From: Macquaria australasica
Lineage: Eukaryota > Chordata > Actinopteri > Centrarchiformes > Percichthyidae
DNA length: 64,000 bases
Assembly: GCA_005408345.1 (NCBI GenBank)
Contig: SEMN01000012.1
Span: 3,112,501-3,176,500 of the forward strand
Reading direction: 5' to 3'
The notes under the pieces were generated by a model. The model made no database searches, was not told the DNA's origin, and saw nothing but the letters and a program-made list of their open reading frames with translations. Numbering within the stretch: position 1 is the stretch's first letter; every line of letters begins with the position of its first letter. This document shows positions 1-12,055 of this stretch, piece by piece. Made by a program: the position numbers and the translations under genes.

Positions 1-1739
1 CCTTAATCTTCACAACAGGCTACTTCTGGGCTCAAAGCCAGAGAAGCCTCTCCAGTATTTGCTGCAGTAGAGAAATGTGCCCATGCATGTACTGTATCTC
101 TAAGGGATGTGTGTTGGGCTGCAATAAAAGCTATGCTTTGACTTTTATTGCCACCCCCTGGTAAACCTTTACCATGAAAAATATTCAGCGATACTTCCAA
201 GCTCAGCAAAAATAAAGCAGCCTCACCAAGGTAGAATCTAGGCCGTTTTATTTCAGATCAGCAATAATAAAAAATACAGTTAGCTTCCAAGACAACAGTG
301 AACAGAGGGTGAGGAGAAAATTGCACTTTGAGAAACAAAAATAACTACAATATTTTTTACATTGCACTATACACAAATTATTCTGCACTAGGACTAAGTT
401 TAATGTAATCCTACTTACTAGTACATAAACACAGTGCCACTTAAAGTCTAAATAATGAATACGCTAAAACTAACATTGAGACGACATGGCAGTATTACAC
501 TATAAAAAGGAATCAGAACATTTTAATCAAAACCAATACAAAAAACTACAAATCATTGCTGTTATTGTCATGTGTAATTAACAAATGAAAAAACAAATAT
601 AAAAGACATGTTTTCAAAACAGTAAATTAATCTAAATTTGGTCCATTAGTTTCGCTCTGAATAGAGTGAAAGTAAATGTTCTATTAGCATCAGTAAAACG
701 AATGCTTTGAGGTTTGACCCTTGAACCTTCCCTTGTTTTTCCAAGTATATACAGTACAACATCAAAGTGACTAATGTAGTGGCAATACACACCGAGCATA
801 GAAAGCATTTTGAGCACACTGCTAATATTGAGCAGCATCCCCTTTTGTACAATCCATTCTTAGTTCTTTCAAGGCTTAAACTAAATCCTCCTGTAATCCG
901 CCTCCCCCCAAATCTACATCTCCCGTTCTTGATTTAACACAATTTAGTGGGTGAGATAAAAAAAATGGGATTGTAGCTTTCACCATACTGCTTCATCTAG
1001 CCTGGCAATTTCAGAGAAAGTAGCTAAACCTAATGTTTTGTACACTCTGTGTAATTATGAAGACCATTCTTCAATGCATGATTGTTAAGTGGTTGAAATA
1101 TTTAATGGCTGGCAGTATTGGATATGTTCAAAACACAAACACAAGGGCATTCATTATTTTAGCCGCTCAAAAGACTCATTCATTCAATTATGTTCATAGC
1201 CTTTATGGGCTGCAGTGTTAAATTATGTTGGATATACTGTGTAGCCACTGAAAACCAAGGTCACTCCATTATTAAGACCTCTGGGAAATGGAGAAGTCAC
1301 ATTAGTGCTTGCAATTGCTCCTAAAATCTGTTCCCTTAAAATCAGCTATAGTGGTCATAAAGTTGTCACAGTAAGTGGAATAAGTCAATAGTTCCAAAAG
1401 GAATGACTCGTCCACAGTTGGCCAATGGATCAATTCCAATTTGAGTGCTTTTGCAAAGGCTCTTTCTTCAGTCCACGTTCCAGTGGCAGAGCTGAGAAAT
1501 AAGCTTTTCCATTTTAGTGGGATTGATGATGGCGGTGCTCAAGCCAAAACACAGCTTTCAGTTTAATCTATGGGTTAGCTGCACATGAAAAAGTGTATAA
1601 ATGGAGAGTGGAGCTGGAGATGTATCGATACAATATTGATACTCTGATATGAGGTGTCAACTGGGATTTGGGTTGTCGTCATGATGGACATTGTGAGGAT
1701 CTTTTCTTAAGAGACCATGTCACCCATACCTCCTTCAAG
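1..1739. other. rtkn2 downstream flank / possible 3' UTR, no coding gene seen
   Basis: AT-rich sequence downstream of the minus-strand rtkn2 stop codon. The short open frames here have no splice sites, domain or family resemblance that I can support. Minus-strand AATAAA hexamers (TTTATT on the plus strand) occur near 143 and 246, so a long rtkn2 3' UTR could end in this stretch, but which signal is used cannot be told from sequence. Nothing else is recognised. Confidence 0.4.
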
Positions 1740-2320
1740 TTAAAAGAAAATAGTTAAGACATTTTGGGAACTATGATGAGCTTTATTATCAGCTTAATAT
1801 TAAGCCAGAGCTGGTAGATGGTTAGCTTAGCTTAGCATAAAGACTGAAAGCAGGGGGAAACAGCTAGCCTGTCTCTGTCCAAAAGTAACAAAATCTTCCT
1901 ACCAGGACCTCTAAAGCTCACTAATTAACACATTCAATCTTGTTTATTTAATTTGTACAAAAAAACGAAACATAAAAATCAACTACTTGCGGTTTTACGG
2001 TGTTTATGTGCACCAGACGACTCTAACCCTCAAAACCACTCCAGTAATTCACTGCTCCCAACCAAGAAATAGTCTTTAACCACAATGTGCCATTTTTACA
2101 CGTTTTTGGATAAAAAAATAATAAAAATAGATGTGTTAATTAGTGAGCTTTAGAGAGAGACGTTGTTACCTTTGGACAATCTTTATGCTGATCTAAGCTA
2201 ACTGTCTTCTGGCTCCAGCTTCATATTTAGCGTACAGATATGAGTGGTATTGACATTTTCATTCTCTCAGCAGGAAGGCATACAAGCCCATTTCCCAAAA
2301 TGTTGAACTATTCCTTTAAA
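1740..2320. repeat. Foldback (long inverted repeat) MITE-like element
   Basis: About 580 bp of imperfect inverted repeat. The left arm begins near 1740 with an AATAGTT..GACATTTTGGGAA core. The right arm ends at 2320 with the reverse complement of the same core (TTCCCAAAATGTTGAACTATT). Matching blocks inside the arms include AGCATAAAGA and CTAAAGCTCACTAATTAACA. The centre lies near 2045. The arrangement fits a non-autonomous foldback DNA transposon of a type I recall as common in teleost introns and UTRs; no clear target-site duplication was found. It lies just beyond the rtkn2 stop codon and contains minus-strand AATAAA hexamers near 1943 and 1782. Confidence 0.7.
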
Positions 2321-2492
2321 TGTTGAAGGACCACACCAACAGTCATACCCAAAATATCATCACATTATTGCTATTGAGGTACAGTCAAATATATTGTGAT
2401 ATCTGATTTTATCAACGTTACCCAGCTTAGTTAAAAAGTTCTAACTGCTGTTATAGTTATTTGTAGTGGTAAGGTTTGGTTAGTTGGTTAAG

Positions 2493-5400
2493 TCACAACG
2501 CTTTAAGGTTCATCCTCTCTCTAAAAGACTTCCTCAGTTTGCTCCTCGGTGCAGGAACAGGACCAGGACCGTGACTTGGTCTGAGGAAGCCATGTTCACC
2601 TGTGGCATCAGTGTTGTGGGTGTGGTGGCTCTGGTACTCCAGCTGCTGGACATGGTGCTGAGGCTGACTTTGTACATCGAGGACGCCCAGTGGAGCGTTT
2701 TTGCGGCTGAGGGCTCCGGCTCCTCCACCGTTGTTCCGCTGGAGCTGCTGGATGATGGCAGAGAATTTGGCATCCAGTGATGGTCTGCCAGTTTTGGATC
2801 TTGTGGCCGGGCGTGAAGTGCCAGTGCCGGAGTTCTCCTTCTCCTGGTATGGCGGAGGAGGAGGAGGATGATGAAGAGAAGCAGGGAGGGGAGGTCTGGC
2901 AGGGCGGGTGGGAGCAGCATAAGGCTCTCTGTCAGAGGGAGGGGGTGGGGCACGGCGCTTCTTGTTGCCGATGGATGTAGAGCTGGTGTTGGGGTTGGGG
3001 CTGGGGCTTGAACAAGGGGTGGAGGTTTTGCTCTGGGACAGAATACTCTTCTGCACTACCATTGAATGGGACCCATCAAACAGAGTGGACCAATTGGCCG
3101 CTTCTTTCTCCTCTTCATGACCAATAAGATAACGGCCATCTGTCTCCTCTATTTTGTTGTGGATGATGTCTGTGATGCTCTCAAACTTGCCAGGCGAATT
3201 TATACCTGCATGCAAACAAACATTGAAATAAAGTCAAACAGATTAGGCAAATGTTAATGTTTTTTTCACCCATGTTTGATGAATATAATAACATTTCACA
3301 AAGAACACATAAGCACACATTCCAATATTCTAATTTGCATTTAAAATAGTTTGATTTACATCACCACTGAAATCAAAACTGCGTGGTGAATAGAATATAT
3401 TTATTTCACTGAGGTGTCCTGTAAAATAGTCGACATCAAACAGCAGAATTATTAACCTCCGTCTAACTCACTTCAGCCACTCGTTACAATCACTCTACTC
3501 ACTGAGGTCATTGTAAACAGAATCAGCCTGCTTGGTGAGGAAGAGTGATGGTTTCCGTGGTGAAGTGACCTCGATCTTCATTAGCTCGTTGCAGCAGTGC
3601 AGCCACTGGCCTGGTTGTAAACAAGGAGAGGCATGAGAGACACAGATAAAAGGTCACGCTATCTGTTCTTTCAAAGAGGAGTTTAGCTAAATATATGCGC
3701 AGACACTTTTCTTGCCCAAACAGACGGATGTACACACGCTTCATCTTCTCTTAATCTATTCTCAAACACACACAAGACCTGAAACAAACAAAAATGTTCC
3801 TGCTCTGTACACACATGTACTGTATGTAACCTATAGTTTATATATACATACATACACACTCTTCTGCTGTATGTTTACACAGAAACACACTCACTCTGAT
3901 CATAGAGGTGCTGGTGGAGGGCGTCAAGCCAGTCCTCCAGCTCCTCCCTGGTTTCGGTGGTGAAGACGATGGTCTGAGATCCCTCTGGTGAAGGGTTGAT
4001 GATGGACAGAGTCCTGGACTTGTGGCCTGCTGACTCCTTCTCCATCACAAGGGTCCGGGTGTCCTGCAGAAACAACACAAATTACTTATCATAAACTGAA
4101 AATGAGTTCCACGGTAAACAAATGAGAGCACTATGTGAGATATTGCACTAAAAAGTACATCGCTGATGATGCAGAAAGAAATTAATTCAGCAGCAAAATG
4201 CCAAAGATGCCAGCAGGATCTCAGTGAATAATGTGGCATTTTGTATTTTGGTTATTCTGCAAATGTTAGAGAAAACTCTGAACTGAGATTTAAATCAACA
4301 ATAATGAATATGATGTTTATATTTAATTTAAAATTCCACTAACCAGACAGCACAATTAAAACAGAGATAATAAAGTAGTGATAGTAATAACAACTATAGC
4401 TATTTCTGGTGTCATTAACTTTTTTACTTTTCCGTCTTTACATTTATTTATCTAATAAATAAAGAAATGTACACAGAAAGTACAGAAACATCAGAGTAAG
4501 TTCTCCCAGTACTGTGTGTTTTATTACGTTGCCACTGTAGGAAAGTGCAAGTAATTTTTAATCAACAAGCTCAACAGAACAAGTGAGCATGAAATGCAAA
4601 TGAAAGTGTGGAATGTGAAGGTTTGGATTCTGTCTTACCTTGTTGATGGGCACGTTGAGAGTCGGCTGCACTTTAGCATCAATCTCTTCCGGAGTGAAGT
4701 AGCAGGACAAAAAGCCAGCACTCAGCACACAGTACAGACTGCAGCAGCGGTACATCCCCTCCACACTTTGCTGAATATAATCAGAATAACAAATAAAGGA
4801 GCTGAAACATTTAACCCAGGAACCAGCTATGCAGCTAATGCTAATGATAACAGCAGTCAACGCACCTTCTGGTTCAGGTAGCCGGTCATCATGCTCTGTG
4901 TCATGCAGACAGGCTGGGCCACCAACCGGCAGCAGAGGTTGCCATAAAGCGGAAGCCAAGATGACCACTCAGCTGTGGAGATGAAGAGCAGCAGTGGTAA
5001 TAAAACACTATGTTCCTGTACCATAGCTTCTTGTAATATGAGTATTTAACAATAACAGTAATTTAAAAACTCATAATGTGCACCCGAACACTAATGTACC
5101 ATGGTGCAATTTCATACCAAAAGTTTACCCCTGAAATTAGAGCTGGATAACAAAAACCTGCCTGAGCACCCACTTTCTTATCCATTTAATCAGTCACGCA
5201 AAGGAAGAAAAATAATCCACGCAGTACTTCAATCATAGGTTATTTTGTTTAATTTTAGCTTTATTTTTTGTAAGAATATTGTATCATGTCCACAGCACTG
5301 AATCAAATCAGGAGCTAAAAAGTGTAATCCCTTTTATATCCCCACATATTAAATTTCTGTGCCTTTGCTCTTACCGCCTTGGAGGACAATGAGGGAGTGA

Positions 5401-8400
5401 GACTGAAAGCTGCCTTCCGCCTCGGGCAGACACAGTGTAGTGTAGGCCAGCAGGCTGTACTTGGCTCCACTTGTACAGGTAGACACACACATACAAACAC
5501 ATACACAGAGTTTAGCATTCTTTCAAGTATATTGCATTGGCATATTTTCATATCTTGGCTTCCCAGGCTTAACCATAAAAGATTCATGATCAACTCTAAC
5601 CCCAAAAATAAATAATAATAAAGATAGATATAATAATATATATAAAGATCAATATACAAAGACTCTAACCCTTGAACCCCAACATGTGCACATACGCTAC
5701 AGTATTTTGCTTTTTGTAAATTATGTCCGTGTTCAAAGGCCTAATGATCCCAATGTTTCTCCTTCCCACTGAACAGGTGGTATGTATCACTTACAGATGT
5801 TCAGTTGAGTTTCATTTGATGCTCTAAATGCTGTTAAGTACGCTTTCCTCTCAGACACAAATAAAATACAGACAGGAACATTAAAAGTGTACACGTTTTA
5901 AAAAAAACAATATTTATTGGCACAAAAAAATCTATGAATGTCCAAAGGCTAAACATATCAGTATTCATAACCCCAAATATTGGTTTAACCCTTATTTCAA
6001 TACTCACTTAGAATGATTTGTTTACAAACCCGTTGTGTGAGCCTGCCAAGCCATAATCGAGTTAGTTCCTAACTGCAAAAATCTTAAATAGAGAGCCAAG
6101 AGTCTGTAAAGGGTTTTACGGGATTACACAATACTTACCAGGGTATGGGGTTGTACTGCAGGAAGGTGTCAGGGTCCGGTGTGTCCAGCAGAGGGCAGAG
6201 CTTCTTCCCAGCGGTCTTTCCAAAGGAGTTGCGGAGCTTCTTGGCCAGTTTCTTTGGTGTGTTTACCAACGTGAGCTCTTCCTCCAGGGCACAGCTCCAC
6301 AGCTCCACCTTCAGCTCAAACTGAGGAACTGCTTCTTTACTATGAGGGAGGACAGAAAATTTCAATTAAATGGATATAAACCATGTTAGATCAAGATTAA
6401 AAAACAACTAGAAACAAAATACTTAAGATACTTAAATAATACATTTTATTGCACAGCAATTGTGACCAGAAACATCCCTAACAATAGTCTGTGTTTGCAG
6501 AAGAAAATTCAAGTACATATTCTGCTATTATATTACTAAATAAAGAGTAAATTTCCAGCAACATATTCTTAATGTAACTCCACAATAGAGACAATTTTCA
6601 CCACTGTACAGCAGCAATAAATACTTACAAGATGGTGACTCCCTCAAAGCAGATGTCTGTGACTGATCTGTCCACCACCACCATCTGTGTGTCAAACACC
6701 TCTGAGCCAATCTGCATCAGACAGAACACCGCCACCCGACGAGAGCCTAATAAACATAAGGGATGTACAGTATGCGTTAGTACAGCGAGTATCCACAAAA
6801 TAACACGAGGCAAAGCTAAACAGAAGGCATGAATGTTTAGCAAAACAAGAACAAACTTACTCCCTCTGTTGTTGAAGTGGTCTGAATCCCTCCACATCAA
6901 AGGAAAGCGCAGATCTACATCAGCAGAGAGAAGAAAAGTTAATAAACGAAGCAACACTCTTAAGAGTTCATTTCTAAAATGCTCTATGACTATTTGTGAA
7001 AATAAATTACTTTAAAAACTATAACAATTTGACTTAATTTTGTGCTATATATATTTTTTTAAGAGTGGGTGTCTGAATGATTCTGGACAAAGTGGGAGCA
7101 ATCATACCAGACATTGCGATTGTCCCACTACAGGGCACACGATCATCTGAAACTGGATCTGAAAGTCTGAAATAAAATTTAGAATTTAACGTTACAATTG
7201 ATCACAAACTGTGTATCAGGACATAGACTTCACTGCAACAAAACATCACTTCAAATTCAACACCCTCTCTCCAAAACCACTCAGTCCTGTCTATATATTT
7301 TGATAATGTGTGCTGAAACTGAACGCCAGGGAATGCAACTGTGCAACTTAAAAACGTATACAAGATATCCACACCTGAAGCACCCAATTCCTCACCTCCT
7401 GGCTGCTCCCATCATGTCCTGCTCCCATTTCCTCTTCTGCAGCTGTGCAAGATAAGCCTTGATCCTGGCGTTACAGGTCAGCACGTTCTTGGAGGCATTA
7501 AGAACCTGTTCTCTCTTACTGCAGGCGAGCAGCAGCTTGTAGGCGCCCTCCCGCATTCGCATCTCAAAGTCAAGCTTTTCTTGTATGTTAGTGTTCTTCT
7601 TGGACAGAACATACAAGGAGACAGTTCAAAATGACCAAACAAATCCATGTCAAAACACAAACAAGCAGCTTGCAATGATGTTTTGAATTGTATTAGTCCA
7701 TCAAACAATATGATATAATGAGAGCAGAGACATGATGCGTGCAAATGTGTTGATTTTGCTAAAGTGGAGTTAGAGCGAAGTTGCCCTTGAATGTTGTTTT
7801 TGGCAAGAACAAAACTCCCAGCACTTTGGTGTCAAGTCAACAAGTAATGCACATAAATTTCACACACACAAACAAGAACACTTTTAAGACGACCTCCAAC
7901 ATCTTCCAGCTTCTACAGTGCACTTAACCTTGTGTGCCTCTGAGTCTGAGTTGTTTTTTGACAAAGACAGAATATTTGATTTGCAGCACAAAACAAAAAG
8001 GCACAGTCTTTTTAGCACAAACAGACCTAAAGCTTTCAGAGTTCCTTGCGAATGAGTCACAAGACAACCGAATATTACAAGGCTCTCAGGAAATGTGATC
8101 TTCTAGCGCCAGTGGTAGCTACCACTACAATTAATCTGACAATGATACGCTGGTGTTTAAACATGTCAGACTTGTGGCAGTGAAGCCAACAGTGAAGCCA
8201 ACTTCATCCCTCAAGAGCAACTTTTTGTGGCAGAGTGTGAGATGAAATGATGCGAACTAATGACCAACATATTGTATATGTTAGATGGGACGACAAGAAC
8301 AGTGAGTACATGACTTTATCATATGTAATTTGGATGGCGAAGATGCAGTATGGAAATGCATGGATGACATGCTGCAAAGAACAAATGAACAGTGGCAGGA

Positions 8401-9257
8401 AAAATGCATCAGGGCAGTTCTAGGTAAATGGAGCATGACGATGTCTGATATAATGTGGTCTGAAAACATCTTACACTAAATTCAAAATACCTTTTCAATT
8501 TGGTATGGAAATTTGGTCTTGGTGGATTAGAAATGATCAAGTAAAGTTCAGAGGTACATGCACAGTTGTTTTAGGGATACAAACATCATCATTCTCCATA
8601 TTACACACTAAAATATGCACCTGTAGCTTCTTAGAAATCTGTCGTATGTACAACAAATTCATGTCCTCTACTATGTGCAGAGTGTCATTCAGAAGACTTG
8701 GGCGTCGTTTCATGCTTTCGGTCTGAAATGACATTAGTTTGAGCGGCGTTAGAGCAAAGAGGGGAGCGTTATTTCTGCACATGCTTAGCAACTTTCAACA
8801 ATGCAGAGAGTACGCGGCTCTGGTTTCAGGGAACTGAACAGGGCCAGTTCCCGTATTGGATAACGTCAACTGGCCAAACTAGCTTTGCGATAGGGAAGTG
8901 AAAGCCAGCGTGTGAATGTTTGAGACAGACGTTAGAAAATTCAAGTCGTTATTTACAAGTTGCTTGAGCACAGCCTACCGAATAAGCAACGTTATACTCG
9001 CTTGTTTAGGTTAGTATCGTCGCACTTCGGGCCCCCTCCGGCCTCAACTGAACTGTCACGATTCAGCGTTGACGGCAAAACACACAAGACCACTCTGTAT
9101 CTCTTAACGTTACCTCTGTTTGCAGGAATAAGGCACTCTGTCTTATTTTCTTCCGTTTAATCTCCATAGCCACAGCGGAACCGGCCGATAATAACGACCT
9201 GGAGCTCCCGTTTCGCTTGGAAGTTTGAACATCCCGCGGGTCATCCATGTTGTCCAT
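2493..9257 (-). CDS. rtkn2: Rhotekin-2 family Rho-effector scaffold (13 coding exons)
   Basis: Coding exons in transcript order: 9257-9114, 8722-8621, 7598-7396, 7166-7108, 6914-6861, 6746-6629, 6339-6139, 5469-5375, 4972-4866, 4770-4639, 4063-3895, 3610-3503, 3205-2493 (stop included). They total 2205 nt, 734 residues, in phase at every junction. Domains: HR1/REM Rho-binding helices at about 84-150 (NIQEKLDFEMRMREG), anillin-homology C2-like region about 165-330 (PLMWRDSDHF, NTPKKLAKKL), PH domain about 357-465 (GYLNQK to ALHQHLYDQSQW), then a proline-rich tail. Known family role: binding active Rho at membranes and scaffolding cytoskeletal and survival signalling. The tail (TDIIHNKIEET, TLFDGSH, APPPPSD) resembles RTKN2 more than RTKN from memory, although human RTKN2 is shorter (about 609 residues). 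The start is the first in-frame ATG; a second at 9248 has a better Kozak context. The exon 3 acceptor could be one codon later. Confidence 0.9.
8621..9257 (-). other. rtkn2: rtkn2 N-terminal exons 1 and 2
   Basis: Exon 1 (9257-9114) encodes 48 residues ending AMEIKRKKIRQSALFLQTE with donor GAG|GTAACG. Exon 2 (8722-8621) has a good acceptor (GTCATTTCAG) and encodes 34 residues containing its own ATG at 8713 and the segment VEDMNLLYIRQISKKLQ, with donor CAG|GTGCAT. Both are phase 0 and splice into the HR1 exon. Mammalian rhotekin isoforms, as I recall them, use either an EMEFKRGRF-type or an LEDLNMLYIRQ-type N-terminus from different promoters. Here both modules lie in a single readable order. 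Confidence 0.75.
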
Positions 9258-11789
9258 CCATTCGCCAGCAACGGCACGAACCAGCACATTCCTGCTCCAA
9301 CTTCCAACGCCCCTCCAACGGACAGGGCGGTTCGATTTGTGTCACGCCATCTGCCGCAATAACGAGATTGTCGAGTATGTACGCAAGTAGTTACATTAAA
9401 ACGATCGATACATCTTTTATGCAAATTATTATACGCTTTAGGAAAGTAAAAAATGTGATACAAATGAAGAAGCAGGTTACATGTTACCCATGGTGTAAAA
9501 TATTGAATCTTTAAACTTCCAATAAGGACACAACCAACTTTAAAAGAGAGAAGGAAAAAAAAAGGAAAATACCGAATAAAAAGCCAGTCGTGGTGAAGTA
9601 GTCTACAATAGTTAAAAGACAAAACGTTATAAAATTTCACGAGGTCAGGTACAATTCGAAAATAAATGTCAAACAAACGCACCGCCTTGCTAGCCGGTAC
9701 ATCCAACATTTAAAACCGAGTACTTCACGCCGACAGGGAGGGAGCGTCATTGCGTCATTGTGCCAGACAAGCAACAGGGGTGCACCGTTTTCGATTTGAA
9801 TTTTTTTTAGATAGTAAAAGATCTCCTGTGTTTTAGGCTATTATTTATTTTATTTTTTTGTGGAAATATATATTTAAAAAAATACCATTTAAAATCCTTA
9901 GGCCTACAAACTTACAATTAATCGTTGGCAGCATTTAAGATGTTTATTTCTAATTTTTGTCGCATGCTACGGATTTCTGTAGATGCAAACAAAACATTTC
10001 AGGAACCTCCAGATGCACTAATTATGCCGTCTCTTTTCAGATGTGTGTAGGGTTTAATGAGCTTTCATTTACTACGACAGTATATTGTCATTAAGCTGTT
10101 TAAAATCTCTAAAATAGAATATCAAGTGATGCACGTTTGATCCAGCAAAAATTAGCCTAGTAACTTTACGCTGTTCTGTTCTTGTATTGCAACATCCTCA
10201 TTTAATTGGGCCGTTTCTTTAGTCGTTTGGTTCCCGGGAATCCTCATTCATTTGAGCTGCGCATCATGCAGCAGCCACTGCCTTCATTTTCAGCGTAGAG
10301 CTGCGCAGCCCAGCTGATGGTACGGTAACAAAAGACCCTGAAACGTGACCAGGGAGTCCAGGAAACCCGCCCACCCGGTTCTGGCTGACATGGGCTTCTG
10401 GTCGAGTTGGAAGCATCCATGGCTGGATGTGTAGACGCAGGCGCTGCTGCGGATGAACTGTGTCAAGCTAGAGACAAAACCCAAAACTCCGGAAATTACG
10501 ATGCCTGCTTTCAAAATTAAAAGGTAGATTTTTGAAAATTAAAACGAGACGAGATGCATGTCTGATCCTCTGATCCAGTCTGTGCACAGTGATGTCAGCT
10601 ACTTTGCCATATGTAGGGCATTTTCGTTGCAACTCCCCTGCCATAAAGCTGTATGTTTCTGTGGGTCATAATTCATTCTGTACAATTTATCATAACATTA
10701 GGAAGTACCATTGCAGCTGCAGCTGATTTATTATGTTCCAATCAACATGATAATGTTAGTTGAAAACCATATGAATACATAAAGTTTAGCTTCAGTTCTT
10801 GTAGCCGACTTCAGTGGAAATCCACACCTTCCTATTTTCTTGATTTGCACTTACTACAGATTTCCCTATTAACAAATCAAACTTAACAAGTTATAAAAAA
10901 ACAACAACAATTCCAAATGTATTGTGAAAAGGACATTTTGGGTGACAACAGTGTACTTTTACTAAAGATAAATTTACAAAATGTTTTCTCCTAAGCCAGA
11001 CAATTTAACAGGCATACAGGTCAGGGTAACATTAACAAGTTTTTGCATTCTGTGTTTTTATGGCAAAAAAAAAAATATATTTATGGATTTTAAATCATAG
11101 TAGTAGTATGACAGATTTTCAAAGAAATATAAACATTAAAAAAAATCTGCACCCAGAAGAAATATTGTATAAACACTTTTTTATACGTATAGCCTATATG
11201 ACAAGTGCTCATGGCATACAAACATGGTCCACATAACAAAGCCTTAAATATATCTACAGATACAATACAATAATTAAGACATACGTCTTCATTATGATTA
11301 CATTTGGAGAAGAAGTGACGATTAATATAGGCCTGTCTTATTATTTTCAACTTCTTTATGAACATCAGGTTAAAGCTTTGTAACTATTTTTAAATTAATT
11401 GTTTCATTACTAATATGGTATATTGTAATCTATATTGTCTTTTTAGTCATGTAGGGACTAGGGGTGCAAAAGCTCCTCAGCTGAGCCCTGTACATTTACG
11501 TTTTTATAATTTTATAGTTAAGTTAATTAATATCAGCTCTCCTCTATAAATAGGACTATACAAGAAACGAAATAAGTAGATAATAAATAAGTAGCAGTTA
11601 TGTTTAATAATAAAACAAACAAAGAAACACCACCATCAAAATCACGTTGTTTTGTCCTGACTTTCATATCACTGTTTTCTGGTGCTCATCTCTCCCCACA
11701 GATTTAAGGAAGCTGAACTACATTTTCCCTAAATCTGTGGCCTCGTGATTAATTGTGCATATGGTCACCTCAAGGCACTAAGGACGTGT
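9258..11789. promoter_or_regulatory. Divergent intergenic region between rtkn2 and cep170
   Basis: The rtkn2 end (about 9180-9350) is CpG- and GC-rich and is the likely rtkn2 promoter and 5' UTR. A tandem GCGTCATTGCGTCATTG, CRE/AP-1-half-site-like, lies near 9748. The middle, about 9.8-11.7 kb, is AT-rich with no coding evidence. The right end rises into the CpG-rich cep170 first exon. A 188-codon minus-strand open frame (9143-9709) runs through rtkn2 exon 1 and its upstream flank and is regarded as chance. Confidence 0.5.
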
Positions 11790-12055
11790 CGCTCACTCAC
11801 AAATCTCTCGCGTTCGCTCCGATTTTATTCTGAAAGTTGTGACCGGAAGCCGCGATTTACACGCCCGCCGCTTCGACGCTCCTGTCCGGGTGTTTGTCCG
11901 CTCGCCTCCGGTGTGCAGGGAGCCGCTTATTGCTGAGCAACGGAGGGAGAGAAGGCCGACGCGCAGAGCCAGACTGAACTGCAGCGACGGCAGGGCTGGG
12001 CTCCATACACACACACGCACACCTTCAACAGCAACACACACCAGAAAGGAAAAGG
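11790..12055 (+). other. cep170: Probable cep170 5' non-coding exon 1 and CpG-rich promoter
   Basis: A CpG-rich block (CGCGTTCGCTCCG near 11808, GCCGCGATTTAC near 11848, GCCGACGCGCAG near 11955) ends in a consensus donor, AAAAGG|GTAAGTGAG, at 12055/12056. It is the only promoter-like region on the plus strand upstream of the cep170 start codon, and its purine-rich end looks like 5' UTR. The 5' edge given is approximate, since no TSS can be read directly. A close relative of the ZNF143 motif near 11716 has one extra T and a diverged 3' half, so it is not called. Confidence 0.55.

Noticed and set aside
3..209. 68-codon minus-strand open frame at the window edge, considered as a terminal exon of a neighbouring gene
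   Set aside because: No acceptor, no recognisable motif and no continuation; length is within chance expectation.
4558..4968. 136-codon minus-strand open frame in rtkn2
   Set aside because: Only the part at 4639-4770 is coding; the rest is the neighbouring exon in the wrong frame and the intron between them.
9143..9709. 188-codon minus-strand open frame upstream of and through rtkn2 exon 1
   Set aside because: It overlaps rtkn2 exon 1 in a different frame, is rich in Cys/Phe/Tyr from AT-rich DNA, has no domain, and lies in promoter-like sequence.
11714..11735. Second ZNF143-like site near the cep170 promoter
   Set aside because: AACTACATTTTCCCTAAATC has an extra T and lacks the ATGC half, so it misses the consensus.
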